Positions 8,492-15,728 of a stretch of 49,678 bases of DNA are shown piece after piece (positions within the stretch are counted from its first letter, which is position 1; each line of letters begins with the position of its first letter). The DNA is from Clostridia bacterium (GTDB taxonomy: Bacteria > Bacillota > Clostridia > TANB77 > CAG-508). Position numbers and translations under genes: made by a program. The DNA lies in the NCBI GenBank assembly GCA_016290095.1, contig JAEESU010000029.1:1-49678 (forward strand), given 5' to 3'. Below the pieces are notes generated by a model. It did no database searches, had not been told where the DNA came from, and saw only the letters and a list, made by a program, of their open reading frames with translations.

Positions 8492-8960
8492 ATTTTGAAA
8501 ATAGCGCTATTAATATGACGTAATATATAATATCACTAATAGGGAAAGAATATAAAAGACCCACAGTAGAAAATAGTAAATATCCTAAAATTGAAAAGAA
8601 TATAGTAACAGTAATTTTTGTTGTAATAAGAATTACTGTTTTTTTATTGCTATTATTTGAGAAATAAGTAGGAATAATAATTTTTAATGGATATAAACTG
8701 CTGCCCAAAAATACGATACGAGAAATAAAAACAGACATATTGATAGTACCTGTTTTTTTGATAAATAATGAAAATATTTTATTAGAAAAAATGTATAAAA
8801 TAGAAGAAAGAATAGCTTGGATAAGAATAAGTATAGCCATAGTATATAAAACTTCTTTTTTATTAGAGAATGTTTTCTTAAAAACTATATAAATAATAGA
8901 TGGCAATAGTAAAACAATATAAGTTATTAAATTAACAATAATAGCGTTTTTCTCTAGCAT
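8478..8960 (-). CDS. Short MATE-like membrane protein (probable fragment or half-transporter)
   Basis: A 160-residue integral membrane protein with about five hydrophobic segments. The part SRIVFLGSSLYPLKIIIPTYF and the closing GLLYSFPISDIIYY resemble the C-terminal half of MATE multidrug or flippase transporters, which are normally about 450 residues. It therefore looks like a truncated relic, or a half-size member, rather than a full transporter. The ATG at 8960 has a GGAGG 6 nt upstream and is preferred to an in-frame TTG two codons earlier. Whether it is functional is uncertain. Confidence 0.6.
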   Translation of the reverse strand: MLEKNAIIVNLITYIVLLLPSIIYIVFKKTFSNKKEVLYTMAILILIQAILSSILYIFSNKIFSLFIKKTGTINMSVFISRIVFLGSSLYPLKIIIPTYFSNNSNKKTVILITTKITVTIFFSILGYLLFSTVGLLYSFPISDIIYYVILIALFSKSNNC

Positions 8961-9027
8961 ATTCAACCTCCACTATTATTGTAACATAATAGATATATAA
9001 AAAAAATAAAAAATTTACAAAAAATAC

Positions 9028-9056
9028 TTGCAAATTAAAATGTTATATATTAAAAT
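9028..9056 (+). promoter_or_regulatory. mraZ promoter
   Basis: TTGCAA, a 17-nt spacer and TAAAAT, just upstream of the MraZ-box array. The same hexamers with the same spacing precede tuf at 49267. Confidence 0.8.
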
Positions 9057-9065
9057 TTAATTGAA

Positions 9066-9090
9066 GTGGAGAAAAGTGGAACAAAGTGGT
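9066..9090 (+). promoter_or_regulatory. Triple MraZ box (operator)
   Basis: Three direct copies of GTGG(A/T) start at 9066, 9076 and 9086, spaced exactly 10 bp, directly after the promoter and before the mraZ ribosome binding site. MraZ is known to bind such TGG-type direct repeats at 10-bp spacing in front of its own gene, so autoregulation of the cluster is expected. Confidence 0.85.
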
Positions 9091-9115
9091 AGAAAAAGGA
9101 AGGAGATAAGGCAAA

Positions 9116-9541
9116 GTGTTAATTGGTGAATATGAGCATTCTCTAGATGCCAAAGGCAGATTAATAATGCCATCTAAGCTTAGAGATGATATCGGTGAAA
9201 AGTTCATAATTACCAAAGGCCTTGATGGTTGTTTGTTTGCTTTTTCTATGGAAGAATGGAAAAACTTTGAACAAAAATTAAGAACACTTCCAATCTCAAA
9301 TAAAGATGCAAGAGCTTTTTCTAGATTTTTCTTCGCTGGAGCCATTGATTGCGAAATCGATAAACAAGGTAGATTCCTAATTTCAAGTAATTTAAGAGAA
9401 TTTGCTGGATTAACAAAAGATGTTGTTATTGTAGGTATGGATTCAAGAATTGAAATTTGGAGCAAAGATAAATGGGAGAAATGTGATGAAGACATTTCAG
9501 CTGATGAGATCGCAGAGAAAATGGAGATGCTTGGTATATAA
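9116..9541 (+). CDS. mraZ: MraZ transcriptional regulator
   Basis: DNA-binding regulator that heads the division and cell-wall (dcw) cluster; in other bacteria it represses or activates that cluster through repeats in its promoter. The sequence has two SpoVT/AbrB-like halves, each with the family motif: [16 protein letters not shown] near the N-terminus and [16 protein letters not shown] in the middle. Length 141 is standard. The start is GTG at 9116, with AAGGAGAT 9 nt upstream; the GTG gives the conserved MLIGEY N-terminus. Three MraZ boxes lie upstream. Downstream is a 296-nt non-coding stretch before rsmH, unusually long for this normally tight gene pair. Confidence 0.97.
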   Translation: MLIGEYEHSLDAKGRLIMPSKLRDDIGEKFIITKGLDGCLFAFSMEEWKNFEQKLRTLPISNKDARAFSRFFFAGAIDCEIDKQGRFLISSNLREFAGLTKDVVIVGMDSRIEIWSKDKWEKCDEDISADEIAEKMEMLGI

Positions 9542-9585
9542 CTTGCTAAAGTTTATATAAACATTCTAAAGACAAATTCTAAATA

Positions 9586-9755
9586 TACAAAAGATTTGGA
9601 AAAGTACAAAAGATAAAAATTTTTAATTTACGAAAGAAAAAGTATACAAAAGATGTTATACAAAAGACGAATATATATGATTTACTTAAGGTAAAAGGTA
9701 TATAGTACAAAAGATTAAAAAAATACGAAAGATGAAAAATTAATTTACAAATGAA
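9586..9755 (+). repeat. Array of eight TACAAAAGAT-like direct repeats
   Basis: Copies of TAC(A/G)AA(A/T)GA(T/C/A) start at 9586, 9605, 9629, 9645, 9659, 9706, 9724 and 9746, with gaps of 14-47 nt. Four copies (9586, 9605, 9645, 9706) match TACAAAAGAT exactly; the rest differ by one or two bases. All are on the same strand. Spacing is irregular, unlike a simple tandem repeat or CRISPR. Confidence 0.75.
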
Positions 9756-9763
9756 AAAACAAA

Positions 9764-9810
9764 AATTAGCATGACAGTTGGTATATTTCTACCAACTGTT
9801 TATGCTAATT
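9764..9810 (+). promoter_or_regulatory. 47-nt stem-loop before rsmH
   Basis: AATTAGCAT (9764-9772) pairs with ATGCTAATT (9802-9810), and CAGTTGGTA (9775-9783) pairs with TACCAACTG (9790-9798). There is a small GA/TTT internal loop and a TATTTC hairpin loop. No T run follows on the plus strand, so it is not a plain plus-strand terminator. It ends 15 nt before the rsmH ribosome binding site. Confidence 0.75.
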
Positions 9811-9837
9811 AAGGAAAAACGTTGTAGGAGTAACAAT

Positions 9838-10764
9838 TTGGAATTTAATCATAAACCAGTTATGCTCCAAGAATGTATTGATGGTTTAAACATTAAGCCA
9901 GATGGCATCTATGTGGATGGTACTCTTGGTGGTGCTGGTCATAGTTTAAAAATAGCAAATTTAATATCTAAAAAAGGGCTTCTTATAGGAATTGATAGAG
10001 ATGAAGAGGCTATTTGTGTTGCTAAAGAAAGGCTAAAAGATTTTGATAATATTAAATTTGTTCATAACAATCATGATAATATAAAAGAAATATTAGAAGA
10101 GTGAAATATAAATGGTGTAGATGGAATCCTATTAGATTTAGGAGTATCATCATATCAATTAGATGAGAGAAATAGAGGTTTTAGTTATATTGGAAATGGT
10201 GAATTAGACATGAGAATGGACAAGTCACAAACCTTAACAGCTAAAATTGTAGTAAATAAATATAATGAAGAAGAATTAGCAAATTTAATTTATGAATATG
10301 GTGAAGAAAAATTTTCTAGAGCAATAGCAAGAAAAATCGTAGAACATAGAAAACAAAAAGAGATTGAAACAACGGATGAATTAGTTAGAATAATTGAAAC
10401 TGTTGTACCAAGAAATAAAAAAGATGGTCATCCAGCTAAAAGAACATTTCAAGCAATAAGAATAGAAGTGAATGATGAAATTAGACCATTATATAATACA
10501 GTAATTAATTCGATAGACAGTTTAAAATCTGGTGGAAGATTATGCATTTTAACATTTCATTCTTTAGAAGATAGAGCTGTTAAAAATGCATTTAATGATT
10601 CAGCTGGAAAATGCACTTGTCCACCAGGACTTCCATATTGTGTTTGTGGAGCGGTAACCAAGGGAAAGATAATTACTAAAAAGCCAATGCTTCCTACTGA
10701 AGAAGAAACAGAAGAAAATCCAAGAAGCAAAAGTGCTAAATTAAGGATTTTTGAGAAAATATAA
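9838..10764 (+). pseudogene. rsmH: rsmH (mraW) interrupted by an in-frame TGA
   Basis: 16S rRNA (cytosine-1402-N4)-methyltransferase gene, SAM-dependent. TTG start at 9838 with TAGGAG 7 nt upstream, giving [16 protein letters not shown] as in the family. The SAM-binding motif [11 protein letters not shown] is present, but after KEILEE a TGA (10102-10104) interrupts the frame. The same frame continues at once with NINGVDGILLDLGVSS and runs in good match to the C-terminus (SGGRLCILTFHSLEDR, RSKSAKLRIFEKI). Only this codon is wrong; family members usually have Leu or Gly near here (TTA or GGA is one base from TGA). It could be a recent nonsense mutation, a sequence error, or readthrough. A split product starting at ATG 10210 would lack the SAM site. 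Confidence 0.88.
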
Positions 10765-10800
10765 ATTGGATAAAAATACAAAAGAAAGGAGGAATTAGGA

Positions 10801-11370
10801 ATGCATTCATATTCATATCAATATGAAACAAGTCCAAGAAAGTTAAAACCAGAATATAATAACAAAAGAAAACCAAGTCAATCTGGTACTAAGAAAAAAA
10901 CAGTTAATAAGAAAGCAAATAACAAGCAATCCACTAAAAAACAAGTTCCTAAAAAAGATAAAAAGCAACAAGAGAATATATCTAAAAATAATCATATTTC
11001 AAATATAAGAACTAGAATTTCAATTTTTGCGAAATGCTTTATTATATTCTTAATATTCTTTATAAGCATATATAGGAATTCCCTAATTACTCAATCTTTT
11101 GCAAAAATACAAGATTTAAAAGCAGAAATTACTGAATTACAGAAAATTAATAATCAGCTTGAGATTAATATACAAAATAGTATTAATACAAACAATATTG
11201 AAAAAGCTGCAAAAGAATTATTAGGAATGCAAAAACTAAGCAACAGACAAATTGTATATATAAGTCTTTCAAAGAAAGATTATGTAGAGCCTAGAACAGA
11301 AGAGATTATCATAGAGAAAGAGCAGAATTTACTAGAAAAAATAATTGAAAAAATTCAAAATATGTTTTAA
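10801..11370 (+). CDS. ftsL: FtsL-like cell division protein
   Basis: Bitopic division protein expected to bridge the FtsQ(DivIB)/FtsB(DivIC) complex with septal synthases. The 189-residue protein has a long basic, Lys/Asn/Gln-rich cytoplasmic N-terminus (about 1-75), one membrane segment (about 76-95), then a coiled coil (KIQDLKAEITELQKINNQLE) and a short tail. FtsL proteins vary greatly in sequence; the call rests on topology and position between rsmH and the class B PBP. A strong AAAGGAGG site lies before the ATG. Unusually, a strong terminator follows directly. Confidence 0.75.
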   Translation: MHSYSYQYETSPRKLKPEYNNKRKPSQSGTKKKTVNKKANNKQSTKKQVPKKDKKQQENISKNNHISNIRTRISIFAKCFIIFLIFFISIYRNSLITQSFAKIQDLKAEITELQKINNQLEINIQNSINTNNIEKAAKELLGMQKLSNRQIVYISLSKKDYVEPRTEEIIIEKEQNLLEKIIEKIQNMF

Positions 11371-11405
11371 AAATAGATTTTCTAAAAAGAGAGTCTATTT
11401 TTTTG
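11371..11405 (+). terminator. Terminator between ftsL and the PBP gene
   Basis: A 13-bp stem (two G-U pairs), an AAAA loop and a seven-T run directly follow the ftsL stop. It would uncouple or attenuate the PBP gene from the mraZ promoter. Confidence 0.85.
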
Positions 11406-11454
11406 TTCTTTTTTCGTTTAAGTAAAATAGTATTAGATAAACGGAGGAAAGAAC

Positions 11455-13218
11455 TTGAATAGAAACTTAGATTCAAAAAAGAAAATAATATTTATTTTGG
11501 TGATTGTAAATTTATTATGGATTATTTTGTGTGTGAGGGTTGGTATAATTCAATTTATTGAAGGACAAAAGTGGTCGGAAAAATCAGAGAAACAAAGGAA
11601 TTCTGGCAGAAGCGTTGTGGCAAATAGAGGAACAATTTATGATGCATCAGGAAGAATAGTTTTAGCACAGAGTAGTAGTGTTGAAAGTGTAACTGTAAGT
11701 CCTGTAAATATTTCTAAAGAGAATAAAGAAAAAGTTGCTAAAGTATTAGCTGATATTTTTGAGTTAGATTATGAGAAGATTTTAAAAAGAGTGAATAAAA
11801 ATACTTCAATAGAAAATATAGCTAAAAGAGTTGATAAAGATAAAACAAATAAACTAAGAAAATGGATGGAAGAAAATGAAATATTTTCAGGAATAAATAT
11901 CGATGAAGATACTAAAAGATATTATCCATATTCTACACTTGCATCACATGTTATAGGATTTATAGGGAGTGAAAATCAGGGACTAGATGGGATAGAAGCA
12001 AAATATAATGATGTATTAATTGGAGAAAATGGAAGTATTAATAGAGTATTAGATGCCAAAGGAAAACAAATTGAAAACACATCAGAGTCTTTTGAAGATT
12101 CGGTAAAAGGCAATGACATTATTTTAACAATTGATATGAATATTCAAGCAATTGTAGAAAAGTATTTGGAAGAAGCTTGTATAGACAATGTGTGTACAGA
12201 TGGTGGAAATGTTATAGTAATGGACCCAAGAAATGGTGATATTTTAGCAATGGCGACATATCCATACTATGATTTAAACCAACCATATCAAATTAATAAT
12301 GAAGAATTAAGAGATATTTGGGGTGAACTGGAAGGAATACAAAAAAGCACATATTTGCAAGCAATGTGGAGAAATAAAGCAATTCAAGATACATATGAAC
12401 CTGGTTCAACATTTAAATTAGTAACTGCTTCAGCAGCTTTAGAAGAAGGAATTGCAGAAATAGATAAACCAGGAGCATATAATTGTAGCGGTTCTATTGA
12501 AATCGCTGGAAGAAGAATAAAATGTTGGAGATATTATAGACCACATGGCTCGCAGAGTTTAAGAGAGGCACTTATGAATTCTTGTAATCCTGTTTTTATT
12601 GGTTTAGGTCAAAAAGTAGGTGCTAGTAAATATTATGAGTATTTAAAAAAATTTGGTTTTTTGGAAAAGACAGGAATAGATTTAGTAGGAGAAGCAGGCT
12701 CTATTTTTTTGAAGGAAGAAAAAGTTGGTCCTGTTGAACTTGCTACTATAAGTTTTGGTCAAAGATTTGAAGTTACACCAATTCAAATGATTACAATGAT
12801 TTCAACTATTGCAAATAAAGGATTATATGTAAAGCCTAGAGTAGTAAAAACTATTATTGATTCTAAAACTGGTGAAAAAAATGAGATAAAACCAGTATAT
12901 AAGAATCAAGTTATATCAAATAAAACAGCAGAAGAAGTATTAAGTATGATGACATCAGTTGTTTCAGAAGGAACTGGTAAAAATGCTAGAGTAGAGGGAT
13001 ATAATATTGGCGGGAAAACTGGTACGTCTGAAGATGGTGTTAATACTGGAAAATATGTTACATCATTTATAGGAGTTGCCCCAACAGATGAACCAAAACT
13101 TACAATTTTAATTACTTTATATAATCCCACAGGCGAAGGAGGGCATCAGGGTGGAGGAGTGGCAGCCCCTGTTGCAGGAAATATATTGAAAGAAATTATA
13201 AATTATTTGGAATTATAA
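11455..13218 (+). CDS. Class B penicillin-binding protein (FtsI/PbpB/SpoVD family)
   Basis: Septal or sporulation peptidoglycan transpeptidase that cross-links stem peptides outside the membrane. A single membrane segment (about 11-30) is followed by a PBP dimerisation domain (about 50-210, with NRGTIYDASGRI) and the transpeptidase domain. The active-site motifs are intact: S318-TFK, S376-CN and GGKTGTSE near residue 520. Length is 587 and no C-terminal PASTA repeat is seen, which fits PbpB/FtsI better than SpoVD. TTG start at 11455 with GGAGG upstream. It belongs to the dcw cluster but is separated from ftsL by a terminator; no convincing own promoter was found. Confidence 0.93.
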   Translation: MNRNLDSKKKIIFILVIVNLLWIILCVRVGIIQFIEGQKWSEKSEKQRNSGRSVVANRGTIYDASGRIVLAQSSSVESVTVSPVNISKENKEKVAKVLADIFELDYEKILKRVNKNTSIENIAKRVDKDKTNKLRKWMEENEIFSGINIDEDTKRYYPYSTLASHVIGFIGSENQGLDGIEAKYNDVLIGENGSINRVLDAKGKQIENTSESFEDSVKGNDIILTIDMNIQAIVEKYLEEACIDNVCTDGGNVIVMDPRNGDILAMATYPYYDLNQPYQINNEELRDIWGELEGIQKSTYLQAMWRNKAIQDTYEPGSTFKLVTASAALEEGIAEIDKPGAYNCSGSIEIAGRRIKCWRYYRPHGSQSLREALMNSCNPVFIGLGQKVGASKYYEYLKKFGFLEKTGIDLVGEAGSIFLKEEKVGPVELATISFGQRFEVTPIQMITMISTIANKGLYVKPRVVKTIIDSKTGEKNEIKPVYKNQVISNKTAEEVLSMMTSVVSEGTGKNARVEGYNIGGKTGTSEDGVNTGKYVTSFIGVAPTDEPKLTILITLYNPTGEGGHQGGGVAAPVAGNILKEIINYLEL

Positions 13219-13228
13219 ATGATAAAAC

Positions 13229-13257
13229 TTGCTATTTGCAAATAAACATTGTATAAT
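13229..13257 (+). promoter_or_regulatory. Strong promoter of the foreign orphan gene
   Basis: TTGCTA, a 17-nt spacer and a perfect TATAAT. The spacer contains the palindrome ATTTGCAAAT (13234-13243), a possible operator. It starts 10 nt after the PBP stop and gives a leader of about 70 nt. Confidence 0.8.
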
Positions 13258-13330
13258 GACTTAAATCCAATATAAGGAGGGTAGAAAAGGCTTTACGTTT
13301 ACTTATACGACCGATAGAAAGGATGATTGT

Positions 13331-13969
13331 ATGGGAAAGAAAAAAGCGGACTTCATTGGAGCACAACATGAACTTCGGAGGCTAATCAAAGCCCTAACAG
13401 ATGCCAGATTTGATGGCGATGAAGAAGAGACTAGGATCATATTACGCGAGCTGAAAGATGTTCTGCGTGCAATTGAAGGCTTTAATCCGGCAGAACTTTG
13501 TATGGATACTTCGAAGCTGGAGAGTATAATTGATCATCTTCTCTATGGAGAGCCTGAAAAGTTACTTTGTGGCAAACTGTGCGACTGGATGAACTTTGAT
13601 AAAGCGATTAATAAGCTTAACAGCCATGTAGGTGTCCTTGCTAAGAGGGAGAAAAGGGGCAGGTCCAAAGATTCATCTAAAGTACTTGCTGCATTGGCTG
13701 AGTTGACCGAAATTCTTCCGAGAGAAGATCGCAAAAAGCTTCGTGGTGAATGCCAACTGCTCATAAGCCATCTTAAAATCACGGAAAAATTGGATGTGAG
13801 CAATAGCAATGCCGCTGACCTGAAGAACAGTCTTCTTCTGGTATCGAGGTATATTGAAACTGAGCATGATACCAGTAAAATCTTGATGATTAAAAAGTGG
13901 ATCGATGGAATTTCAGTTAGGTATGCTTCGATTCGCAAAATCCGTGCAATTGCCAAACAGAACGGATAA
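13331..13969 (+). CDS. Unknown helical protein of foreign composition
   Basis: Not recognised. It is a 212-residue soluble, highly charged protein, predicted all-alpha, with no signal peptide or membrane segment and no known catalytic motif. It has Leu/Arg/Lys/Glu-rich helices (ELRRLIKALTDARF, ETRIILRELKDVLRAI) and a few Cys (LLCGKLCDW). Composition is clearly unlike its neighbours: two sampled 60-nt lines (13681 and 13801) are 45% and 43% G+C, and it uses CTG, CGT, CGC, CGG and ATC codons that nearby genes avoid. It has its own promoter and GC-rich terminator, so the unit looks like a self-contained acquired cassette. GAAAGGATG precedes the ATG. Confidence 0.7.
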   Translation: MGKKKADFIGAQHELRRLIKALTDARFDGDEEETRIILRELKDVLRAIEGFNPAELCMDTSKLESIIDHLLYGEPEKLLCGKLCDWMNFDKAINKLNSHVGVLAKREKRGRSKDSSKVLAALAELTEILPREDRKKLRGECQLLISHLKITEKLDVSNSNAADLKNSLLLVSRYIETEHDTSKILMIKKWIDGISVRYASIRKIRAIAKQNG

Positions 13970-13999
13970 TGTATGCGATGTAGCTTTACTTACCAACCG

Positions 14000-14030
14000 G
14001 CGCTGGGCAGACAATCTGCCCAGTGCTTTA
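14000..14030 (+). terminator. GC-rich terminator of the foreign cassette
   Basis: A 12-bp stem (GCGCTGGGCAGA with its partner, one G-U pair), a CAA loop and a T-rich tail. Its GC-rich stem is unlike the A/T-rich terminators elsewhere in the window. Confidence 0.9.
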
Positions 14031-14033
14031 TTA

Positions 14034-14062
14034 TTGTATAGAAAAAAATTATATGATATAAT
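14034..14062 (+). promoter_or_regulatory. Promoter of the envelope operon
   Basis: TTGTAT, a 17-nt spacer and a perfect TATAAT, ending 30 nt before the first ATG of the operon. Confidence 0.7.
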
Positions 14063-14092
14063 TCGAGAATAGAAAATAATAAGGAGATAAAA

Positions 14093-14752
14093 ATGTCAAA
14101 GAATAAGAAAATAATGAAAGTTTTTGAATCAGTTTTTTGCATGGTGTATTTATTATTTGCGCTTGTTGCGGGAATTATATTTTTAATAAATGGTTCAGAA
14201 AAATTATTTTTACTATATGGAGTTATGACATTAATGCTTTTTATAGGAGATTCATTTCATTTAATTCCTAGAATTATAAATAATACTAAAGGTGAAACTG
14301 AAAGAACAAAATGGTGGATGGATTTAGGTGTGATTGTTACATCAATTACTATGACAGTTTTTTATATTTTACTATTTTATGTTTGGAAAGAATTAAATTC
14401 AAAAGTTAATTTTATAAATTTGATTCCTATATCAATATGGATTACAGCACTTGCTAGAATAATAATATGCTTACTTCCACAGAACAACTGGTTTAATGGT
14501 GGAAATATAAAAATGTCTGCTATTAGAAATTTAATTTTTTGTGCTACTGGATTTATATCAATGTTATTGTTTTTAATACAGGGATTATGGTTTGGAAAGA
14601 CGATGGCAATATGTATTATACTTAGTTTTGCTTTTTATATGCCAGTTGCTTTATTTGGAAAAGAAAATCCAAAACTTGGAATGTTAATGATGCCAAAAAC
14701 AATTACTTATATGGTTATGATAAGTTTAGGATTATATTTATTATGGAGATAA
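14093..14752 (+). CDS. Unknown polytopic membrane protein
   Basis: Family not recognised. The 219-residue protein has about six or seven hydrophobic segments. Distinct polar loops include GDSFHLIPRIINNTKGETERTKWW and LPQNNWFNGGN, and a late loop reads GKENPKLGMLMMPKTITY. There is no signal peptide separate from the first membrane helix. An AAGGAG site precedes the ATG, and it is the first gene after the promoter at 14034. The next gene starts 3 nt after its stop, so the two are translationally close and may work together on a membrane or envelope substrate. Confidence 0.7.
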   Translation: MSKNKKIMKVFESVFCMVYLLFALVAGIIFLINGSEKLFLLYGVMTLMLFIGDSFHLIPRIINNTKGETERTKWWMDLGVIVTSITMTVFYILLFYVWKELNSKVNFINLIPISIWITALARIIICLLPQNNWFNGGNIKMSAIRNLIFCATGFISMLLFLIQGLWFGKTMAICIILSFAFYMPVALFGKENPKLGMLMMPKTITYMVMISLGLYLLWR

Positions 14753-14755
14753 TCA

Positions 14756-15727
14756 TTGGAGAAAACTAGAGAATATAAGTATGATAATTTAAAATTTATA
14801 TTAATATTTTTAGTAGTGTTTGCTCATTTACTTGAGATAATTAAAACTGGAACTTTATATAAAATAATTTATTTATTTCATATGCCAATGTTTGTATATA
14901 TTTCTGGATATTTTTCGAAATGTAGCAAAGAAAGCATAATTAAGAAAACAGTTATATATATCATATGGCAAACTATTTACTACATGTTTTATAAATTTGT
15001 GTTAAATGAAAGTGTAGTTTTTAATTACTTTAAGATGCCAGTATGGATAATGTGGTATTTGTATGCACTAATTGTATGGGAACTAATAATATTATTAATA
15101 CCTGAAAACTTGAGAAATAATATTAACCCAATTTTTATTATTGTATTATCGTTTGTACTTTCACTAGCAAGTGGATTTTTTGAACAAATAGGATATGATT
15201 ATTCTATTTCAAGAATAATCACATTCTTTCCATTTTTTCTATTTGGTTTTTTTGAAAAAAATAGAAATATTAATATTATAAAATATGATAAAGAAAACAA
15301 ATATAAAACTACCTTTTATGTTGCTATTTTAATAATAGCATCAATATATTTTATATTTAATATAAAATATAAAAATGAAAGATGTTTATATGGTACGTTT
15401 TCATATATAAACATGAATTATTCAGTTATTTATAAATTAATGTGGATTCTTTTTAGTTTAGGTGTAAGTTTTATTTTATTAAGTTTTATGTCAAATAAGA
15501 AAATTATGATTATATCAAAAATTGGTAGTAATACTTTAAGTATTTACTTAGTACATGGAATAATAGTAAAATTATTATCAAAATATAAAAGTTGCTTTTT
15601 TGTGGACTCATATATCTTAAATATTTTAATAATAACACTAATTACATTATTAATATTAACGGCTTTTGGAAATGATTTTATAAAGGAAATAATAAATATA
15701 GATATAATAAAAAGAAAGAGTGAATAA
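14756..15727 (+). CDS. Acyltransferase family 3 membrane protein
   Basis: Polytopic membrane O-acyltransferase-like protein (acyltransferase_3 family, as in OafA or WecH). It is 323 residues with about ten membrane segments. The N-terminal motif YDNLKFILIFLVVFAHLLE carries the conserved His, and LFHMPMFVYISGYFSK matches the family's F-H-MP-F-ISG signature. Members acetylate cell-wall, capsule or glycolipid sugars. TTG start at 14756 with TGGAGA upstream. Located between an unknown membrane protein and a GH3 hydrolase, it probably modifies envelope glycans; the acceptor is unknown. Confidence 0.88.
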   Translation: MEKTREYKYDNLKFILIFLVVFAHLLEIIKTGTLYKIIYLFHMPMFVYISGYFSKCSKESIIKKTVIYIIWQTIYYMFYKFVLNESVVFNYFKMPVWIMWYLYALIVWELIILLIPENLRNNINPIFIIVLSFVLSLASGFFEQIGYDYSISRIITFFPFFLFGFFEKNRNINIIKYDKENKYKTTFYVAILIIASIYFIFNIKYKNERCLYGTFSYINMNYSVIYKLMWILFSLGVSFILLSFMSNKKIMIISKIGSNTLSIYLVHGIIVKLLSKYKSCFFVDSYILNILIITLITLLILTAFGNDFIKEIINIDIIKRKSE

Positions 15728-15728
15728 T

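Larger units (their letters stand above)
9542..9837 (+). other. mraZ-rsmH intergenic region
   Basis: A 296-nt non-coding stretch in a cluster where genes are usually adjacent. It holds eight TACAAAAGAT-like repeats and then a 47-nt stem-loop. No credible reading frame was found. An open frame running in from 9778 into rsmH starts inside the stem-loop without a ribosome binding site and is not the gene start. Confidence 0.8.

Noticed and set aside
9586-9755. CRISPR array
   Set aside because: The repeats are about 10 nt, spacing is 14-47 nt and there are no cas genes; it does not fit CRISPR.
9778-9837. N-terminal extension of RsmH beginning at TTG 9778
   Set aside because: It starts inside a stem-loop, has no ribosome binding site, and the family N-terminus begins at TTG 9838 with TAGGAG 7 nt upstream.
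10102-10104. UGA recoded as an amino acid genome-wide (code 4 or 25)
   Set aside because: Other genes end in TGA directly coupled to the next start (ATGA at 18188 and TGA at 19484), so TGA is a normal stop here.
10102-10104. Selenocysteine codon in rsmH
   Set aside because: RsmH has no conserved Cys at this position and no evident SECIS-like hairpin immediately follows.
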